Source of the DNA: Didymella arachidicola
Lineage: Eukaryota; Ascomycota; Dothideomycetes; Pleosporales; Didymellaceae
Direction of reading: 5' to 3'
DNA: 64,000 bases
Assembly (NCBI GenBank): GCA_016630955.3
Contig: CM049994.1
Span: forward strand, 682,001-746,000
A program made the position numbers and the translations under genes. How positions within the stretch are numbered: the stretch's first letter is position 1; each line of letters opens with the position of its first letter. Below the pieces are notes generated by a model. That model searched no databases, was not told the DNA's origin, and worked only from the letters and a program-made list of their open reading frames with translations. Below are positions 63,639 through 64,000 of the stretch, in pieces.

Positions 63639-64000
63639 AGCGTTCGCCTCTGATGTACCATTCACATGAAGTTGGACAAACATGATTGGTTTTGCTGCGG
63701 TACTTAGCGGAGCTTCTCGTTGCTGTTCAATACCCTGGGGCAGCGCCAGGGCCTAGTACTAGACACAACAATGCCATTTCGAGCAACCCCTATCGTCATG
63801 ACCTGGGAAAGCAAATCCAGGAATACAGTTCGACAAAAAAGTGATTGTATTGTTAACAAGTGAAATCGTAGAATTCGGGCTTGCGGTAGGGTACTTGACT
63901 TCCCCATATCGTTGTCCATTCGCACATGACTAAGCAAGGATTACCTAGCGTACAACAGCAGTTCGCGCCAACTCCAGCAACGCGCTCACGAAGGCCAGCT
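63639..64000. other. Right edge, downstream of the kinase gene
   Basis: 362 bp of 3' flank. A minus-strand frame (63704-63937) has no motif. No gene is supported. Confidence 0.4.

Noticed and set aside
62823..63683. 286-codon open frame antisense to the CaM-kinase
   Set aside because: Shadow of the kinase exons; crosses the intron at 63153-63200.
1..64000. CRISPR array, prophage or bacterial operon
   Set aside because: No spaced direct repeats, and every recognised gene is an intron-containing eukaryotic gene.
1..64000. Secondary-metabolite gene cluster
   Set aside because: A multicopper oxidase, a Zn2Cys6 protein and transporters are present but scattered among housekeeping genes, with no polyketide synthase, NRPS or terpene synthase.

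Overview
The window is nuclear DNA of a filamentous ascomycete (Pezizomycotina), most likely a Dothideomycete. It is dense with genes that carry short introns of about 43-90 nt with GT-AG ends and CTAAC/CTGAC-like branch sites. The proteins are typical of moulds: a vacuolar dipeptidyl aminopeptidase, CMK-type kinase, DUR3 urea permease, Ctr copper transporter and Zn2Cys6 factor. I found no operons, CRISPR, prophage or rRNA. The class assignment is inference from the protein families; no marker gene settles the species.

Layout. 0.3-9.8 kb: DUF3807 protein, an apparently truncated fasciclin gene running into an intron-containing tRNA-Leu(AAG), a zinc-ribbon metallo-beta-lactamase, dipeptidyl aminopeptidase B, RNA polymerase II subunit RPB7 and an MPO1-like ER protein. 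10.5-22.5 kb: mitochondrial ATP synthase alpha, TVP38, a CUE-like/CCCH/DUF1771/Smr RNA-binding protein, a coiled-coil protein with a C-terminal Zn2Cys6 cluster, a FAHD1-type hydrolase and a small low-complexity protein. 23.3-33.7 kb: DUF202 protein (with a GC-AG intron), DUR3-type permease, two LLRLP-family paralogues, a DsbA-like protein, an ANCHR-like zinc protein and a DUF3712 membrane protein. 35.1-49.3 kb: G-patch/DUF4187 protein, ORC3, 3-hydroxyanthranilate dioxygenase with a presequence, Ctr transporter, fumarate reductase-cytochrome b5, Cdc1-type phosphoesterase, thiamine pyrophosphate carrier and a butyrobetaine dioxygenase-like enzyme. 49.7-53.8 kb: a second cluster of LLRLP-family genes and relics. 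55-57 kb: a secreted multicopper oxidase. 57-60.1 kb: a gene-poor stretch. 60.2-63.6 kb: DUF1294 protein, a small membrane protein and a CaM-kinase.

Most genes are unrelated housekeeping loci. Several encode mitochondrial or metal-dependent proteins, and some share short divergent promoters (3-HAO with Ctr, TPC1 with the dioxygenase). There is no convincing biosynthetic cluster.

The most notable signals are: a family of short proteins with an LLRLPxEIR motif, present as at least four intact or nearly intact copies plus decayed ones in two clusters; a transcript-oriented base-composition switch (C-rich 5' part, G-rich 3' part) seen in many genes on both strands; the fasciclin gene whose expected C-terminus is missing where the tRNA begins; and a kynurenine-pathway enzyme with a mitochondrial-type N-terminus. 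All exon boundaries are read by eye from splice motifs, reading phase and family conservation, without transcript data.
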